DNA of 64,000 nucleotides from Planobispora longispora (GCF_016863135.1 NZ_BOOH01000023.1:62001-126000); one strand, 5' to 3'. Positions 30,346 through 38,999 are shown, counted from the first letter of the stretch. Translations and numbers: made by a program. The notes: generated from the sequence alone by a model not told the origin.

Positions 30346-31280
30346 GCTCCTCCGTACACGGGTGTGGTCCATTCGGGGTGGCGCGGGTCCCTGCGGCGGC
30401 TGATCGCGTCGAGCGCGGACTGGACGGCGAGGGTCGCCTCACCCGGACGTCCGTCCCCGACGCGGCGGCCGTCCACCTCGACGACGGGGGCGACGAGGGC
30501 GGCGGTGCCGCACAGGAGCGCCTCGTCGCAGGCGTAGAGCTCCGAGCGGTGGACGCGGCGCTCGGTGACGGCGGCCCCGGCGAGCTCGCCCAGCAGGCGG
30601 GCGACCAGGCGCCGGGTGATGCCGTCGAGGATGTCGTCGGCGGGCGAGGGAGTGGCCCAGTCCCGGCCGGTCCGCAGCAGGATGTTCGAGGTGGTGGCCT
30701 CGGCCACGTAGCCGTCGGCGGTCAGCATGATCGCTTCGTCGAAGCCGTTGCGGATCGCCTCCGACTTGGCCAGGGAGGGTCCGACGTAGCCGCCGGTCAC
30801 CTTGGCCCGGCCCGGCACGGTGGTGTCGACGGCCCTGCGCCAGGTGCTCACCGCGCACCGCACGCCCCGCCGGTCGATGTAGTCGCCGGGCATGGGGGTG
30901 GCGGCGATGTACAGGCGGGTGCCCGAGTCGTGCATGCGCACGGCGAGTTGCTCCCCCGCCTGCAGCAGGAGCGGGCGCACGTAGGCGTCGCCGCGCACGC
31001 CGTTGCGGCGCAGCAGTTCGGCGGTGACGCCCACCAGGTGGCCGGGGCCGTGCGGCAGATCGAGGCCGAGGATGCGGGCCGAGCGGCCCATCCGCACGTA
31101 GTGCGCCCCCGCTTCGAGCAGGTAGAGCTCCTGCTGCCCGGGATTCCACAGGGCCCTGACGCCCTCGAAGGTGCCGGTGCCGTACGAGACCGCGTTGGCC
31201 AGGACGCTGAGCCTGGCCTCCTTCTCGGGGACGAACGCGTCGTCGACGTAGATCTCGTCGTAGGGGGTTCCGAATCGCAT
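30342..31280 (-). CDS. Branched-chain-type (class IV) PLP aminotransferase
   Basis: A 312-residue fold-type IV PLP aminotransferase close to IlvE. It has YGTGTFEGVRAL near 35, the Schiff-base Lys160 in AKVTGGY, EAIMLTADGYVAEATTSNILL near 187, and GTAALVAPVVEVDG. Branched-chain amino acid transamination is likely, but D-amino acid or aminodeoxychorismate-type activity cannot be excluded. The start is ATG 31280. It lies divergent from a shrunken LysR remnant, the kind of regulator often paired with such genes. Confidence 0.88.
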   Translation of the reverse strand: MRFGTPYDEIYVDDAFVPEKEARLSVLANAVSYGTGTFEGVRALWNPGQQELYLLEAGAHYVRMGRSARILGLDLPHGPGHLVGVTAELLRRNGVRGDAYVRPLLLQAGEQLAVRMHDSGTRLYIAATPMPGDYIDRRGVRCAVSTWRRAVDTTVPGRAKVTGGYVGPSLAKSEAIRNGFDEAIMLTADGYVAEATTSNILLRTGRDWATPSPADDILDGITRRLVARLLGELAGAAVTERRVHRSELYACDEALLCGTAALVAPVVEVDGRRVGDGRPGEATLAVQSALDAISRRRDPRHPEWTTPVYGGA

Positions 31281-31385
31281 GGCGGCCTCGGCTTCACGTG
31301 GTGATTCCTCCGGGAAGCCGGATCTAGGCAGACGGAGGGTTAAGCACAATCGACGGCTTCTTAAGGGAGGGTTTAGCGTTTCCGT

Positions 31386-31475
31386 ATGCTCGATCTCACC
31401 AGGCTCCGGCTGCCGGCCGCCGACGCGATGATCGAGCACCTGCGCGCGGTCGCGGCGGACCTCCGGAAGGTCTGA
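31386..31475 (+). pseudogene. Internally deleted LysR-type regulator remnant
   Basis: A 29-codon frame begins MLDLTRLRL, the standard opening of many actinobacterial LysR regulators (normally followed by a winged helix-turn-helix). It then passes directly to AADAMIEHLRAVAADLRKV, which looks like a LysR C-terminal helix. About 260 residues are missing in frame. It is divergent from the aminotransferase, and the gap contains TTAAG/CTTAA half-sites that could be its former operator. The identification is from pattern only. Confidence 0.45.
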
Positions 31476-32198
31476 GGCGATTCCAGCGGGAAAGGGGGCG
31501 GGCCGTACGGCGCGGCCACGACGGTACCGGGTGGCCACTGTCCTCAGCGCCCACCCGGCCCCCGTCGTACCGTCATGTCACGCAGGCCTCACGCCGTCCC
31601 CGCACGCAGGCGACCTCAAGCGGCCTCGATGGAGAACAGCTGGTGGCCGCCGCCGGCTCCGACGATGTGGAACCGCCGCCGCCAGCCCTTGTTGCAATTC
31701 CAGAGCCGGAAGGATTCACCGTTGAATGAGGAGCCGTGGGGAACGTCCACGCATGCCCTTCCTCTCTGACGATTCCTTCGGCGAACGAAGCGGTTGCACG
31801 GGAGATCCGCCCAGCTCAAGCCGTGTGCCGACACGCCTGCCGCTTCGCACGTCGCACGGCCAGAAGAGGGACGACCGGCACTCAACGCCACTTCACGAAT
31901 GTCACCCGCCTTCCAGAGAAGGCGGGCCGAAGAATTCGCCCGAGAACGAATTTGTCTCTTCGGTCCCGCCCTTTGTGGAGGTTGTCCTTCCGCATGAGTG
32001 AACCAAAGAGGAAGCACTCATAAATAGAGATTCGACGACATTCGAATGTGATTTACCGTGAGCCGTGATCACTGTAAGAGCGGATGCCTTGAGTCTTTCC
32101 CGGACCAGGTTCGTCACGCGATCCCGACGTGGCGCGGCAGCCGCGGCTGGGCCGCTCCCGGCGGCCCCGTGCCGGACGGGATGCGCGCCGCGCCCGCG
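31476..32198. other. Gene-poor, AT-richer region with debris
   Basis: No intact gene. Base composition drops (notably 31930-32070), unlike surrounding DNA. One recognisable piece, a lectin-like C-terminus, is listed separately. The other short frames on either strand show no family. Confidence 0.4.
31616..31756 (-). pseudogene. C-terminal fragment of a secreted lectin-like protein
   Basis: The last 46 codons of a minus-strand frame read CVDVPHGSSFNGESFRLWNC, then a WRRRFHIVGAGGG stretch. The C.DV....NG....LW.C spacing is that of a ricin-type beta-trefoil repeat. No signal peptide or first repeats are found upstream. It may be a degraded relative of the ricin-like protein at 9357, but the sequences are not close. 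Confidence 0.35.
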
Positions 32199-32510
32199 TC
32201 AGGGGAGCGGGCGCGTGTCCATGCCGTAGCTCAGGCGGTCGATCCACCATGGTCCGCAGGTCGCCGTGCTCCACTGGCCGCTGCCGGTCGTCACCCAGCC
32301 GCCGTCCCTGCGGCCGTTGACGCACTGGACCCACGTGCGGAACTCGTAGGCGGGACCGCTGGTCGCGCATCGGGCGGAGAACGAGTTCTGGCCCAGGGCG
32401 TAGTCACAGCCGCCTGCCCCTGCCGACGCCGGGTTCAGCGCACTCGACCCGACGGTGACGGCTCCCGCCGCGAGCACGGTCGCGGCGAGGACGCGCACGG
32501 TTCTTCTCAT
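32199..32510 (-). CDS. Small secreted four-Cys protein
   Basis: A 103-residue exported protein. The signal peptide runs from MRRTVRVLAATVLAAGAVTV to about residue 31 (ASA-G). The mature part of about 70 residues has four Cys (CDYALGQ, ARCATSG, VQCVNG, ATCGPWW) that probably form two disulfides, and is rich in Trp, Ser and Gly. The family is not recognised. ATG 32510 has a strong GAGGAGAG ribosome-binding site. Its promoter carries the same 17-base palindrome as the ROK repressor gene at 48.7 kb, so I infer control by that repressor and a role linked to an extracellular sugar polymer. Confidence 0.75.
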   Translation of the reverse strand: MRRTVRVLAATVLAAGAVTVGSSALNPASAGAGGCDYALGQNSFSARCATSGPAYEFRTWVQCVNGRRDGGWVTTGSGQWSTATCGPWWIDRLSYGMDTRPLP

Positions 32511-32601
32511 ATCTCTCCTCGTACTGGTGACGGGTGGCCGTTTCACGTTCCGTACGCCCCGGTTCGCGCCTCGATCCGGGGTTGTGCAGCAGAGAGAATT
32601 C

Positions 32602-32618
32602 TTAGGAAACTTTCCTAA
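32602..32618. promoter_or_regulatory. Operator palindrome upstream of the small secreted protein
   Basis: TTAGGAAACTTTCCTAA is a perfect palindrome around a central base. On the minus strand it reads TTAGGAAAGTTTCCTAA, identical to the site before the ROK gene (48722-48738). It starts 4 bases after the -10 element of the promoter at 32623-32650, where a bound repressor would block transcription. Confidence 0.8.
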
Positions 32619-32622
32619 ATGA

Positions 32623-32650
32623 AAGATACGCGCCAGCCGGAGCGCGTCAA
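32623..32650 (-). promoter_or_regulatory. Promoter of the small secreted protein
   Basis: A minus-strand TTGACG (32650-32645), a 16-base spacer and TATCTT (32628-32623) give a housekeeping-type promoter just ahead of the palindrome. The -35 element includes the stop codon of the upstream membrane-protein gene. Confidence 0.65.
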
Positions 32651-33141
32651 CCCCGCGCGCGCCCGCGCCGGTGGACGAGCAGGAGCAGCCCGAGCATCGC
32701 GAGCTGCGCCGCGCCGCAGGCCAGCAGCGGGAACCCGTACGGCCGCCGGGGCGGCCACTGGTCGGCGACGATGGCCCATCCCGACAGGAGGACGAGCGCG
32801 GCCCAGGCGGCGGCGACCGCCAGGCCGAGGCCTGTCGGCCGGTGGGTCCGCGTGGTCCGCAGCACCCAGCCGATCACGACCGCCTGGGCGACTCCCGGCC
32901 ACGCCAGGAGGGCGACGTCCCCGGCGAGGGGGAGGCCGACGACCAGGCCCTCGGGCAGGAGCACCTGCACCAGGAGGTCCGCCATCGAGAGCGGGAACGC
33001 GAGCAGCAGCATGAGCAGGCTGCCGTAGATGCCGTCCCCGGGCATGCCCTCGAAGGTCCACCAGGCCAGCAGGATCACCGCCGCGCCGTAGCAGGCGGCC
33101 ACGCAACCGGCCAGCGCGTTCGGCAGGACGTTCCCCCGCAT
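32647..33141 (-). CDS. Small four-to-five-helix membrane protein downstream of cobM
   Basis: A 164-residue hydrophobic protein with about four or five helices (near 8-30, 38-60, 68-92, 105-125 and 135-155) and a basic C-terminus. The family is not recognised. ATG 33141 has GGAGG 7 bases upstream and begins 17 bases after the cobM stop, so it is probably in the cobL-cobM transcript. A role in cobalt or corrinoid transport cannot be claimed from the sequence, and no metal-binding motif is seen. Confidence 0.65.
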   Translation of the reverse strand: MRGNVLPNALAGCVAACYGAAVILLAWWTFEGMPGDGIYGSLLMLLLAFPLSMADLLVQVLLPEGLVVGLPLAGDVALLAWPGVAQAVVIGWVLRTTRTHRPTGLGLAVAAAWAALVLLSGWAIVADQWPPRRPYGFPLLACGAAQLAMLGLLLLVHRRGRARG

Positions 33142-33158
33142 GCTCACGCCTCCGGGCT

Positions 33159-33932
33159 TCACAGGTCCGCGCCCGCGGCGGCCTCGATCGGGGCGCGGCA
33201 GCGGGCGGCGGAGTAGAGGTGGCTGTCGGGGAACTCCGCGGCGGTCAGGACGCGGCCGACGACGATCACCGCGGTGCGGACGATCCCGGCGGCGCGGACC
33301 TGGTCCGCGATGTCGGCGAGGGTGCCGCGCAGGACGACCTCGTCGTCGCGGCTGGCCCTGGCCACCACGGCCACCGGGCAGTCGGCGCCGTAGCTGGGCG
33401 CCAGCTCGCGGGCGATCTCCTCGACGCGCTGCACGGCCAGGTGGAGCACCATCGTGGCCCGGCTCCTGCCGAGCGTGTCCAGGTCCTCGCCCTCGGGCAT
33501 GGGGGTGGCCCGTACGGAGGTCCGGGTCAGCACGACGGTCTGGCCCACCCCGGGCACGGTCAGCTCGCGTTTGAGCGAGGCCGCCGCGGCGGCGAACGCG
33601 GGCACCCCGGGGATCACCTCGTACGGCACCGCGGCCGCGTCGAGCCGCCGCATCTGCTCGGCCATCGCGCTGAACACCGACGGGTCGCCGGAGTGCAGCC
33701 GGGCCACGTCGTGCCCGGCCCCGTGGGCGGCGAGCATCTCCGCCACGATCTCATCCAGCGCCATCCGCGCGGTGTCCACCAGCCGGGCGCCGGGCGGGCA
33801 GTCCTTCAGCAGCTCGGCGGGGACCAGCGACCCTGCGTACAGGCACACCGGCGCGGCCTGGATCGCCCGCAGGCCCCGGAGGGTGATCAGGTCGGCGGCG
33901 CCCGGTCCCGCCCCGATGAACCGGACCGTCAT
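33159..33932 (-). CDS. cobM: Precorrin-4 C11-methyltransferase CobM
   Basis: A 257-residue SAM-dependent corrin methyltransferase acting on precorrin-4. Family motifs: VRFIGAGPGAADLITLRG at the start, LYAGSLVPAELL, RLHSGDPSVFSAMAEQMRRL and YEVIPGVPAFAAAAASL, then LTRTSVRATPMPEGE. It lies 103 bases downstream of cobL on the same strand and about 6 kb from the main cobalamin block. Confidence 0.96.
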   Translation of the reverse strand: MTVRFIGAGPGAADLITLRGLRAIQAAPVCLYAGSLVPAELLKDCPPGARLVDTARMALDEIVAEMLAAHGAGHDVARLHSGDPSVFSAMAEQMRRLDAAAVPYEVIPGVPAFAAAAASLKRELTVPGVGQTVVLTRTSVRATPMPEGEDLDTLGRSRATMVLHLAVQRVEEIARELAPSYGADCPVAVVARASRDDEVVLRGTLADIADQVRAAGIVRTAVIVVGRVLTAAEFPDSHLYSAARCRAPIEAAAGADL

Positions 33933-34035
33933 CGCCCGCCCTCCCCGGCGCGCACGGACCGGACCGTCGCCGCCCGCCCTCCGGGAGAACCGGACCCGCG
34001 TCCCCGGCCCTCCGGGGAACCGCAGCTGATCACTC

Positions 34036-35340
34036 TCATCGTCCTTCCTCGGGCTTGACCGCGCTCCAGATCGTCACGGGCATCAGGGGTTTCCAGCCGG
34101 TGAAGCCGCCCACCGGGGCCGCCCGGCTGACCGACAGCCGGATCAGGTCGCCGCCGAGCCGGCCGTACCAGGAGGCCAGGACCGCCTCGGACTCGACGGT
34201 CACCGCGTTGGCGACCAGGCGCCCGCCGGGGCGCAGCGCCTCCCAGCAGGCCTCCACCACGCCGGGGGCGGTCACCCCGCCGCCGACGAAGACGGCGTCG
34301 GGCCGCGGGAGCCCGGCGAGCGCCGCCGGGGCCGGACCGTTGACCACGGTCAGCTCGGGCGCCCCGAGCCCGGCGGCGTTGCGGGCGGCCCGGGCGGCGC
34401 GGCCGGGGTCGCGTTCCACGGCCACGGCCCGGTTGGCCCGGTGGCCGCGCATCCACTCGATGGCGATGCTCCCCGCCCCGGCTCCGACGTCCCACAGCAG
34501 CTCGCCGGGGACGGGCGCGAGGCGGGCGAGGGTCACCGCGCGCACCTCGGCCTTGGTGAGCTGCCCGTCGTGCTCGAACGCCGCGTCCGGCAGGCCGGGC
34601 AGGCACGGCAGCGGCACCGTCCCGGGGTCGGCCCGGCACTCCACGGCGACGATGTTCAGATCCTGGGTCGTCGGCAGGTCCCAGCGGGCCGCCACCCCGG
34701 TGATCACGCGTTCCTCGGGGCCGCCGAGCCGCTCCAGGACGGTCACCGGGCTGCCGCCGTACCCCCGGGCGGCGAGCAGGACGGCGACCCGGGCGGCGGA
34801 GCTGCCGTCGGCGCCGAGGACCAGCACCCGGCGGCCCTCGTGGATCACCGAGTTCAGCGCCTCGACCGGCCGCGTCATGAGGCTGACGACCTCGACCTGG
34901 TCGACGGCCCAGCCGAGGCGGGCGCAGGCCAGCGAGACCGACGACGGGTACGGCAGCACCCGGACCCGGCCGGCGCCCAGCAGGCGGACCAGCGTCGTGC
35001 CGATGCCGTGGAACATGGGGTCGCCGCTGGCCAGCACGCAGATCCGGCGGCCCCGGTGGGCGGCCAGCAGGCCGGGCAGCTCGGGCAGGAGCGGCGAGGG
35101 CCACACCACCCGCTCGGCGGTGGGCTCGGGGACCAGGGCGAGCTGCCGCGCACTGCCCATGAGGACCTCGGCGGCGTGCAGTTCCCGGCGTGCGGCCTGC
35201 GACAGGCCGGCCCAGCCGTCGGCGCCGATGCCGACGACGGTGACCGTGTCGTTCACGACGGCGGGCAGCGCGGGCGCCGGGACGGACGCGGCGGGATGCG
35301 GGACGGCGAGCCCCGGGTCAGACAGCCTCGGGTCAGACAT
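34036..35340 (-). CDS. cobL: Precorrin-6Y C5,15-methyltransferase (decarboxylating) CobL
   Basis: A 434-residue fusion of CbiE and CbiT. The CbiE half (about 30-235) has TVVGIGADGWAGLS, VLASGDPMFHGIGTTLVRL and the SLMTRPVEALNS region. The CbiT half (about 240-434) has FEHDGQLTKAEVRAVTLARL, LLWDVGAGAGSIAIEWMRG (SAM binding) and AVFVGGGVTAPGVVEACW. It methylates C-5 and C-15 and removes the ring-C acetate carboxylate. ATG 35340 overlaps the stop of the upstream PPOX gene by 8 bases. The first 28 residues are a Pro/Ala-rich extension. Confidence 0.96.
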   Translation of the reverse strand: MSDPRLSDPGLAVPHPAASVPAPALPAVVNDTVTVVGIGADGWAGLSQAARRELHAAEVLMGSARQLALVPEPTAERVVWPSPLLPELPGLLAAHRGRRICVLASGDPMFHGIGTTLVRLLGAGRVRVLPYPSSVSLACARLGWAVDQVEVVSLMTRPVEALNSVIHEGRRVLVLGADGSSAARVAVLLAARGYGGSPVTVLERLGGPEERVITGVAARWDLPTTQDLNIVAVECRADPGTVPLPCLPGLPDAAFEHDGQLTKAEVRAVTLARLAPVPGELLWDVGAGAGSIAIEWMRGHRANRAVAVERDPGRAARAARNAAGLGAPELTVVNGPAPAALAGLPRPDAVFVGGGVTAPGVVEACWEALRPGGRLVANAVTVESEAVLASWYGRLGGDLIRLSVSRAAPVGGFTGWKPLMPVTIWSAVKPEEGR

Positions 35341-35833
35341 TGCCCATCACCCGGGTTACCCGGATCTCGATCACGACGCGGGACGGGTTCTCCCGGGGCG
35401 GCTTGTAGCGCTCGGCGTAGCGCTGTTCGGCGTCGGCGACCGACGCGCGGTCCGCGCGGATCACCGCCCGTCCCTCCAGCGTCGACCAGCGCCGCCCGTC
35501 CACCTGGCAGACCGCGACCGGCACGCCCTCTTGCCCCGTCTCGTTCGCCGCGCCCTCCTGCCCCGTCGCGTCCGTCGCGTCCGCCGCGTTCGCCGCGTTC
35601 GCCGCGTTCGCCGCGTTCGCCGCGTTCGCCTCCAGGATGTTGCGGACCTTGCGGGAGCCGCCCGAGGAGATCACCCGGGCCGTGGCGGTGGCCGCGTCCA
35701 GGGTCACCCCCACCGGGACGACGTGCGGCGTGCCGTCGCTCCGGGTGGTGGTCAGCGTGCACAGGTGGCGCTCCCGCCAGAAGGCGTGGAACCCGTCCCC
35801 GAGATCCTTCAAGATCTGGCGATCCTTCAACAC
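35333..35833 (-). CDS. PPOX-class (F420/flavin-fold) protein with repeat insertion
   Basis: A 166-residue split-barrel protein of the pyridoxamine-5'-phosphate-oxidase-like, F420-dependent type. It has FWRERHLCTLTTTRSDGTPHVVPVGV near 20-45 and VAVCQVDGRRWSTLEGRAVI near 107-127. Between two core strands, after RKVRNILEA, there are about 37 extra residues with a repeated Asn-Ala-Ala unit encoded by 9-base repeats; the usual loop here is only a few residues. It overlaps the cobL start, suggesting coupled translation. Substrate unknown; a redox role near corrin synthesis is only suggested by position. Confidence 0.8.
   Translation of the reverse strand: MLKDRQILKDLGDGFHAFWRERHLCTLTTTRSDGTPHVVPVGVTLDAATATARVISSGGSRKVRNILEANAANAANAANAANAADATDATGQEGAANETGQEGVPVAVCQVDGRRWSTLEGRAVIRADRASVADAEQRYAERYKPPRENPSRVVIEIRVTRVMGNV
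35581..35634. repeat. 9-bp tandem repeat (six units) inside the PPOX gene
   Basis: The unit TTCGCCGCG is repeated with few changes from 35581 to 35634, preceded by two GTCGCGTCC units. It codes in frame for the Ala-Ala-Asn repeat of the protein. Slippage would change length without shifting the frame. Confidence 0.9.
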
Positions 35834-35921
35834 CCAGCCCCTCCGTCGTCACGGTCCAGGGCGACATGCTAGCGGCGATCTCCGTTTCCCGGCCGGGCCC
35901 GGCCGGGTCCGGGGAGCGGGC

Positions 35922-36320
35922 TCAGCCGCCCGGGTTGAAGATCACCTTTTCGGGGGTCACCCGGACCGTGATGCGCTGCTCGCCGGGCTGGCGGTAGGGG
36001 TAGGTGTCCACGCCGAGATACTTCTTCGCCAGCCCGTCGATGACCCGGTCGGCGCCCTCGAGTTCGAGCCGCGCGACGCCGGAGACGCTCACCAGGTGGA
36101 AGGCGTCCTCCGGGTCCAGGACGCTCACCGAGACCTGCGGGTTGGCGCGCAGGTGCCGCTCCTTGGCCCGGCCGACGGCCGTGTTGAAGATGACGTCGTC
36201 CCCGTCCACGTCCACCCAGACCACGGTGCTGTGCAGCGAGCCGTCCGGGCGTACGGTGGCCGCCCAGCCGTGCACCGGCCGCTGGAGCAGTTTTCTGGCG
36301 TCGTCGGTCAGCTTTTCCAT
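35922..36320 (-). CDS. PPOX-class F420-dependent oxidoreductase
   Basis: A 132-residue flavin/F420 split-barrel protein, similar in length to typical members. Features: GWAATVRPDGSLHSTVVWVDVDGDDVIFNTAVGRAKERHLR (residues about 18-58), then VSVSVLDPEDAFHLVSVSGVARLE, and a C-terminal RITVRVTPEKVIFNPGG. ATG 36320 has GGAGG 5 bases upstream. It is the second PPOX gene within 600 bases but is not a close copy of the first and has no repeat insertion. Confidence 0.88.
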   Translation of the reverse strand: MEKLTDDARKLLQRPVHGWAATVRPDGSLHSTVVWVDVDGDDVIFNTAVGRAKERHLRANPQVSVSVLDPEDAFHLVSVSGVARLELEGADRVIDGLAKKYLGVDTYPYRQPGEQRITVRVTPEKVIFNPGG

Positions 36321-36533
36321 GGGAACCTCCCCGATCCGCGATATGTCCGCCGAACGATCGAACATCGCGGAACGGCGGTCCCCCGGCTCCGCCACACGCT
36401 CCGGGCACCCGCATTCCCATTTCCCGGCCCGCCGTTTACGGGTCCCGCCCGGAGCGCCGTGCCGTACGCCCCACGAGACGATCATCTGTACCGCGCTCCT
36501 CATGTGTCCCTGTTCCGTGGGTAGGAGAGGCCG

Positions 36534-37535
36534 GTGACCGAACTGCGCCAGAGTGATCCCGCCGAGCCCGGAATCATCCGCCGCCGCAGGGGGCGGGGGT
36601 TCAGCTACCACCACCCGGACGGCCGGCAGGTCCGCGACCGCCGCACCCTCGACAGGATCAAGGCGCTGGCGCTCCCGCCCGCCTGGATCGACGTGTGGAT
36701 CTGCCGCGCGCCGAACGGGCACATCCAGGCGGTCGGCACCGACACGGCCGGCCGGCGGCAGTACCGCTACCACGACGTCTGGCGCGAGGAACAGGACCGG
36801 ATCAAGTTCGACCGGGTGCTGGAGATGGCCGAGCGGCTGCCCGTGTTCCGCGAGCGCGTCGCCGAGCACCTCAAGCAGCCGGAGCTGACGCGCGAGCGGG
36901 TGCTCGCCGCGGCGGCCCGGATGCTCGACGTCGGTTTCTTCCGGGTGGGCGGCGAGTCCTACGACTCGTTCGGGCTCGCCACGCTCCGGATGGAGCACGT
37001 CACCTGTTCGGCGGGCCGCGTCGTCTGCGCCTACCCCGCCAAGGGCGGCAAGCACCGCGAGGTGGAGATCGTCGACCCGGATGTGTGCACGGTGGTCACC
37101 GCCCTGCACCGGACCGGACAGGAGGGGGAACTGCTGCGCTACGAGAACGGCTCCGGGTGGACGGACGTGCGCAGCGACGACATCAACGCCTACCTCCGCG
37201 AGACGTTCGAGTGCGAGGTCTCGGCGAAGGACTTCCGCACCTGGCACGCGACCGTGCTGGCCGCGGTGGGCCTGGCGGTCTCCTCCCCCGTCCGCTCCAG
37301 GAACGGCAGGCGGCGCGCGGTGGCCAGGGTGATGAAGGAGGTGGCCGGCTATCTGGGCAACACCCCCGCCGTCGCCCGCGCCTCCTATGTGGACCCCCGG
37401 ATCGTGGACGCCTACGAGAGGGGCCGGACCGTCGCCCGGGCGCTCACCCGGCTCGGCGCCGAGGCGGAGTTCGGCCAGCTGGCCACCCGGGGCGACGTGG
37501 AGCGGGCGGTCATCTCCCTGCTGCGCCGATCATGA
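36534..37535 (+). CDS. DNA topoisomerase IB (poxvirus type)
   Basis: A 333-residue type IB topoisomerase. The N-terminal DNA-clamp domain (GFSYHHPDG, then IKALALPPAWIDVWICRAPNGHIQAVGTD) precedes the catalytic domain, with FFRVGGESY, YPAKGGKHREVEI, the FRTWHATVLA His motif and the nucleophile Tyr285 in ARASYVDPRIVDAYE. It relaxes supercoils through a 3'-phosphotyrosyl bond and needs no ATP. The start is GTG 36534. It is divergent from the PPOX gene and has no evident operon partner. Confidence 0.94.
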   Translation: MTELRQSDPAEPGIIRRRRGRGFSYHHPDGRQVRDRRTLDRIKALALPPAWIDVWICRAPNGHIQAVGTDTAGRRQYRYHDVWREEQDRIKFDRVLEMAERLPVFRERVAEHLKQPELTRERVLAAAARMLDVGFFRVGGESYDSFGLATLRMEHVTCSAGRVVCAYPAKGGKHREVEIVDPDVCTVVTALHRTGQEGELLRYENGSGWTDVRSDDINAYLRETFECEVSAKDFRTWHATVLAAVGLAVSSPVRSRNGRRRAVARVMKEVAGYLGNTPAVARASYVDPRIVDAYERGRTVARALTRLGAEAEFGQLATRGDVERAVISLLRRS

Positions 37536-37723
37536 CAGAGGGACGCCCGCCGCACACCGGTGATGACACGCCGGGCCTTCCAGCTGCACCGATCATGTTT
37601 TCTCGGCCCCGATTTTGCCGATTTTTCTATCCCCAAATCGTATGAACCCGACAGGCAGGGGCATCCGAATGAGCAGTTGGGCCGACGGCAGTCGGGTTTC
37701 TCCCACGACTCATTGGATTCACC

Positions 37724-38002
37724 ATGCCTTCTCACACTGACATTTCTTTCATCACCCACTGGTCTCGCCGGGCCGCCTGCCTCAGCGAGGACCCGGAGCT
37801 GTTCTTCCCCATTTCGCCCCAGGGGCCGGGACAGATCCAGCACGAGCACGCCAAGGCCGTGTGCCGCCGCTGCCCGGTGCGGGCCCAGTGCCTGGACTAC
37901 GCCGTCAACACCCACCAGATGCACGGAGTCTGGGGCGGCACCAGTCCCGACGAGCGCGCGGCGACGGCGCTGGCGAAGACCCGCCAGAGAACGGGCACCT
38001 GA
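37724..38002 (+). CDS. WhiB-family iron-sulfur transcription factor
   Basis: A 92-residue WhiB-like protein. The four cluster ligands are Cys19, 47, 50 and 56 (CRRCPVRAQC). The GVWGG turn is near 68 and a short basic C-terminus follows. Members bind [4Fe-4S] and region 4 of the principal sigma factor. It resembles the small WblE/WhiB1 type more than WhiB7, which would carry an AT-hook. The start is ATG 37724. The 188-base leader is unusually A+T-rich with no obvious small ORF. Confidence 0.93.
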   Translation: MPSHTDISFITHWSRRAACLSEDPELFFPISPQGPGQIQHEHAKAVCRRCPVRAQCLDYAVNTHQMHGVWGGTSPDERAATALAKTRQRTGT

Positions 38003-38032
38003 CCGCCCCGCCCCCCCCCTGCCGCCGTCCTC

Positions 38033-38740
38033 TCAGATCTTGATCCAGGTGGCACGGCTCGCGGCGACCAGCCTGCCGTCCGCCTCGTAGACCGCCCCGC
38101 TCGCGAAGAGCTTGCGCCGCTCCCGCCCCTCCTTGCGGGCCACGACCACGTACGTCCTGCCGGGCACGACCGGCCGGCGCGTCCGCACCGTGAGCCTGCC
38201 CAGCAGAGCCACCCCGCCGGGCTCCAGGTGCGCCCAGCCCGTGGGGCAGTCGAGCGCCCCCCACACGTGCGTCAGCGGCATACCGGCCGACCACTCGGCC
38301 AGCGCCGGGTGGGCGAACCAGGGAGCGGCGACGGTGTCCGGCACGCCGCCGACCGGTCCCGGGTGGATCCGCATGCCGTCGCCCGGCTCGCGGTCCCCGC
38401 AGACGAAGCAGCCGGGGAAGGGGTGGTCGTCGATCCCGACGAACTTCTCCGCCGCCACGGCGGCCCGGTCCAGCGAGACGAACGGCGGCGGCGCCGGGAC
38501 GTCGTCCACCCGCCTGGCCTCGACGAGCGGCTCGTCACCGTGGAACAGCGTGACGCGGCCGTCCTCCCGCTCGGGCCGCAGCGGGGTGTCCAGCGGGGTC
38601 GGCGCCCGCAACGTCACCTCGACGGTGTTCCCCGACGGGAGGTAACTCGCCGCCATTCCCGCGATCCACCCGCCGTTCGCCATGCCCGCCGGGCCGCAGT
38701 AGCGCTCCGGCACGCTGAACTCCTGCAAGAGGGTCTTCAT
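38033..38740 (-). CDS. Probable hotdog-fold thioesterase-like protein
   Basis: A 235-residue protein. The opening resembles hotdog thioesterases, with CGPAGMANGGWIAGMAASYL (the NGG turn before the central helix), then EVTLRAPTPLDTPLR. A central FPGCFVCG segment with two Cys and a C-terminal repeat of the fold (LTHVWGALDCPTGW, then VALLGRLTVRTRRPV) suggest a double hotdog. The substrate is unknown, probably an acyl-CoA or acyl-ACP. ATG 38740 was chosen because the extra upstream residues are Arg/Ser-rich. Confidence 0.6.
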   Translation of the reverse strand: MKTLLQEFSVPERYCGPAGMANGGWIAGMAASYLPSGNTVEVTLRAPTPLDTPLRPEREDGRVTLFHGDEPLVEARRVDDVPAPPPFVSLDRAAVAAEKFVGIDDHPFPGCFVCGDREPGDGMRIHPGPVGGVPDTVAAPWFAHPALAEWSAGMPLTHVWGALDCPTGWAHLEPGGVALLGRLTVRTRRPVVPGRTYVVVARKEGRERRKLFASGAVYEADGRLVAASRATWIKI

Positions 38741-38999
38741 CGTCGTACTCCCCGTACTCCCGTTCTCAGTTGACGGAGACCAGAGTGGCCGAGCGCGCTT
38801 GCGTCGCGCTGTCACGCCGGTGTCAACGGATCACATGCCCGGACCTAGCGGCGCACAAGTGCGGTACGGCGGAGCGGTGATATGCGGTGCCGCAGCGGAG
38901 CGGACGGGCGGCGGCGGGGCGGACGTTTGGGGGCCCGTAATCCAAACGTTCACCCGGGCGCGATGACGGACCGCGCCCACACCGGGCATACTCCTCCAC

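Noticed and set aside
35566-35634. Regular short repeats considered as a CRISPR-like array
   Set aside because: Units are 9 bases, contiguous without spacers and in frame with a coding sequence. No cas genes are present.
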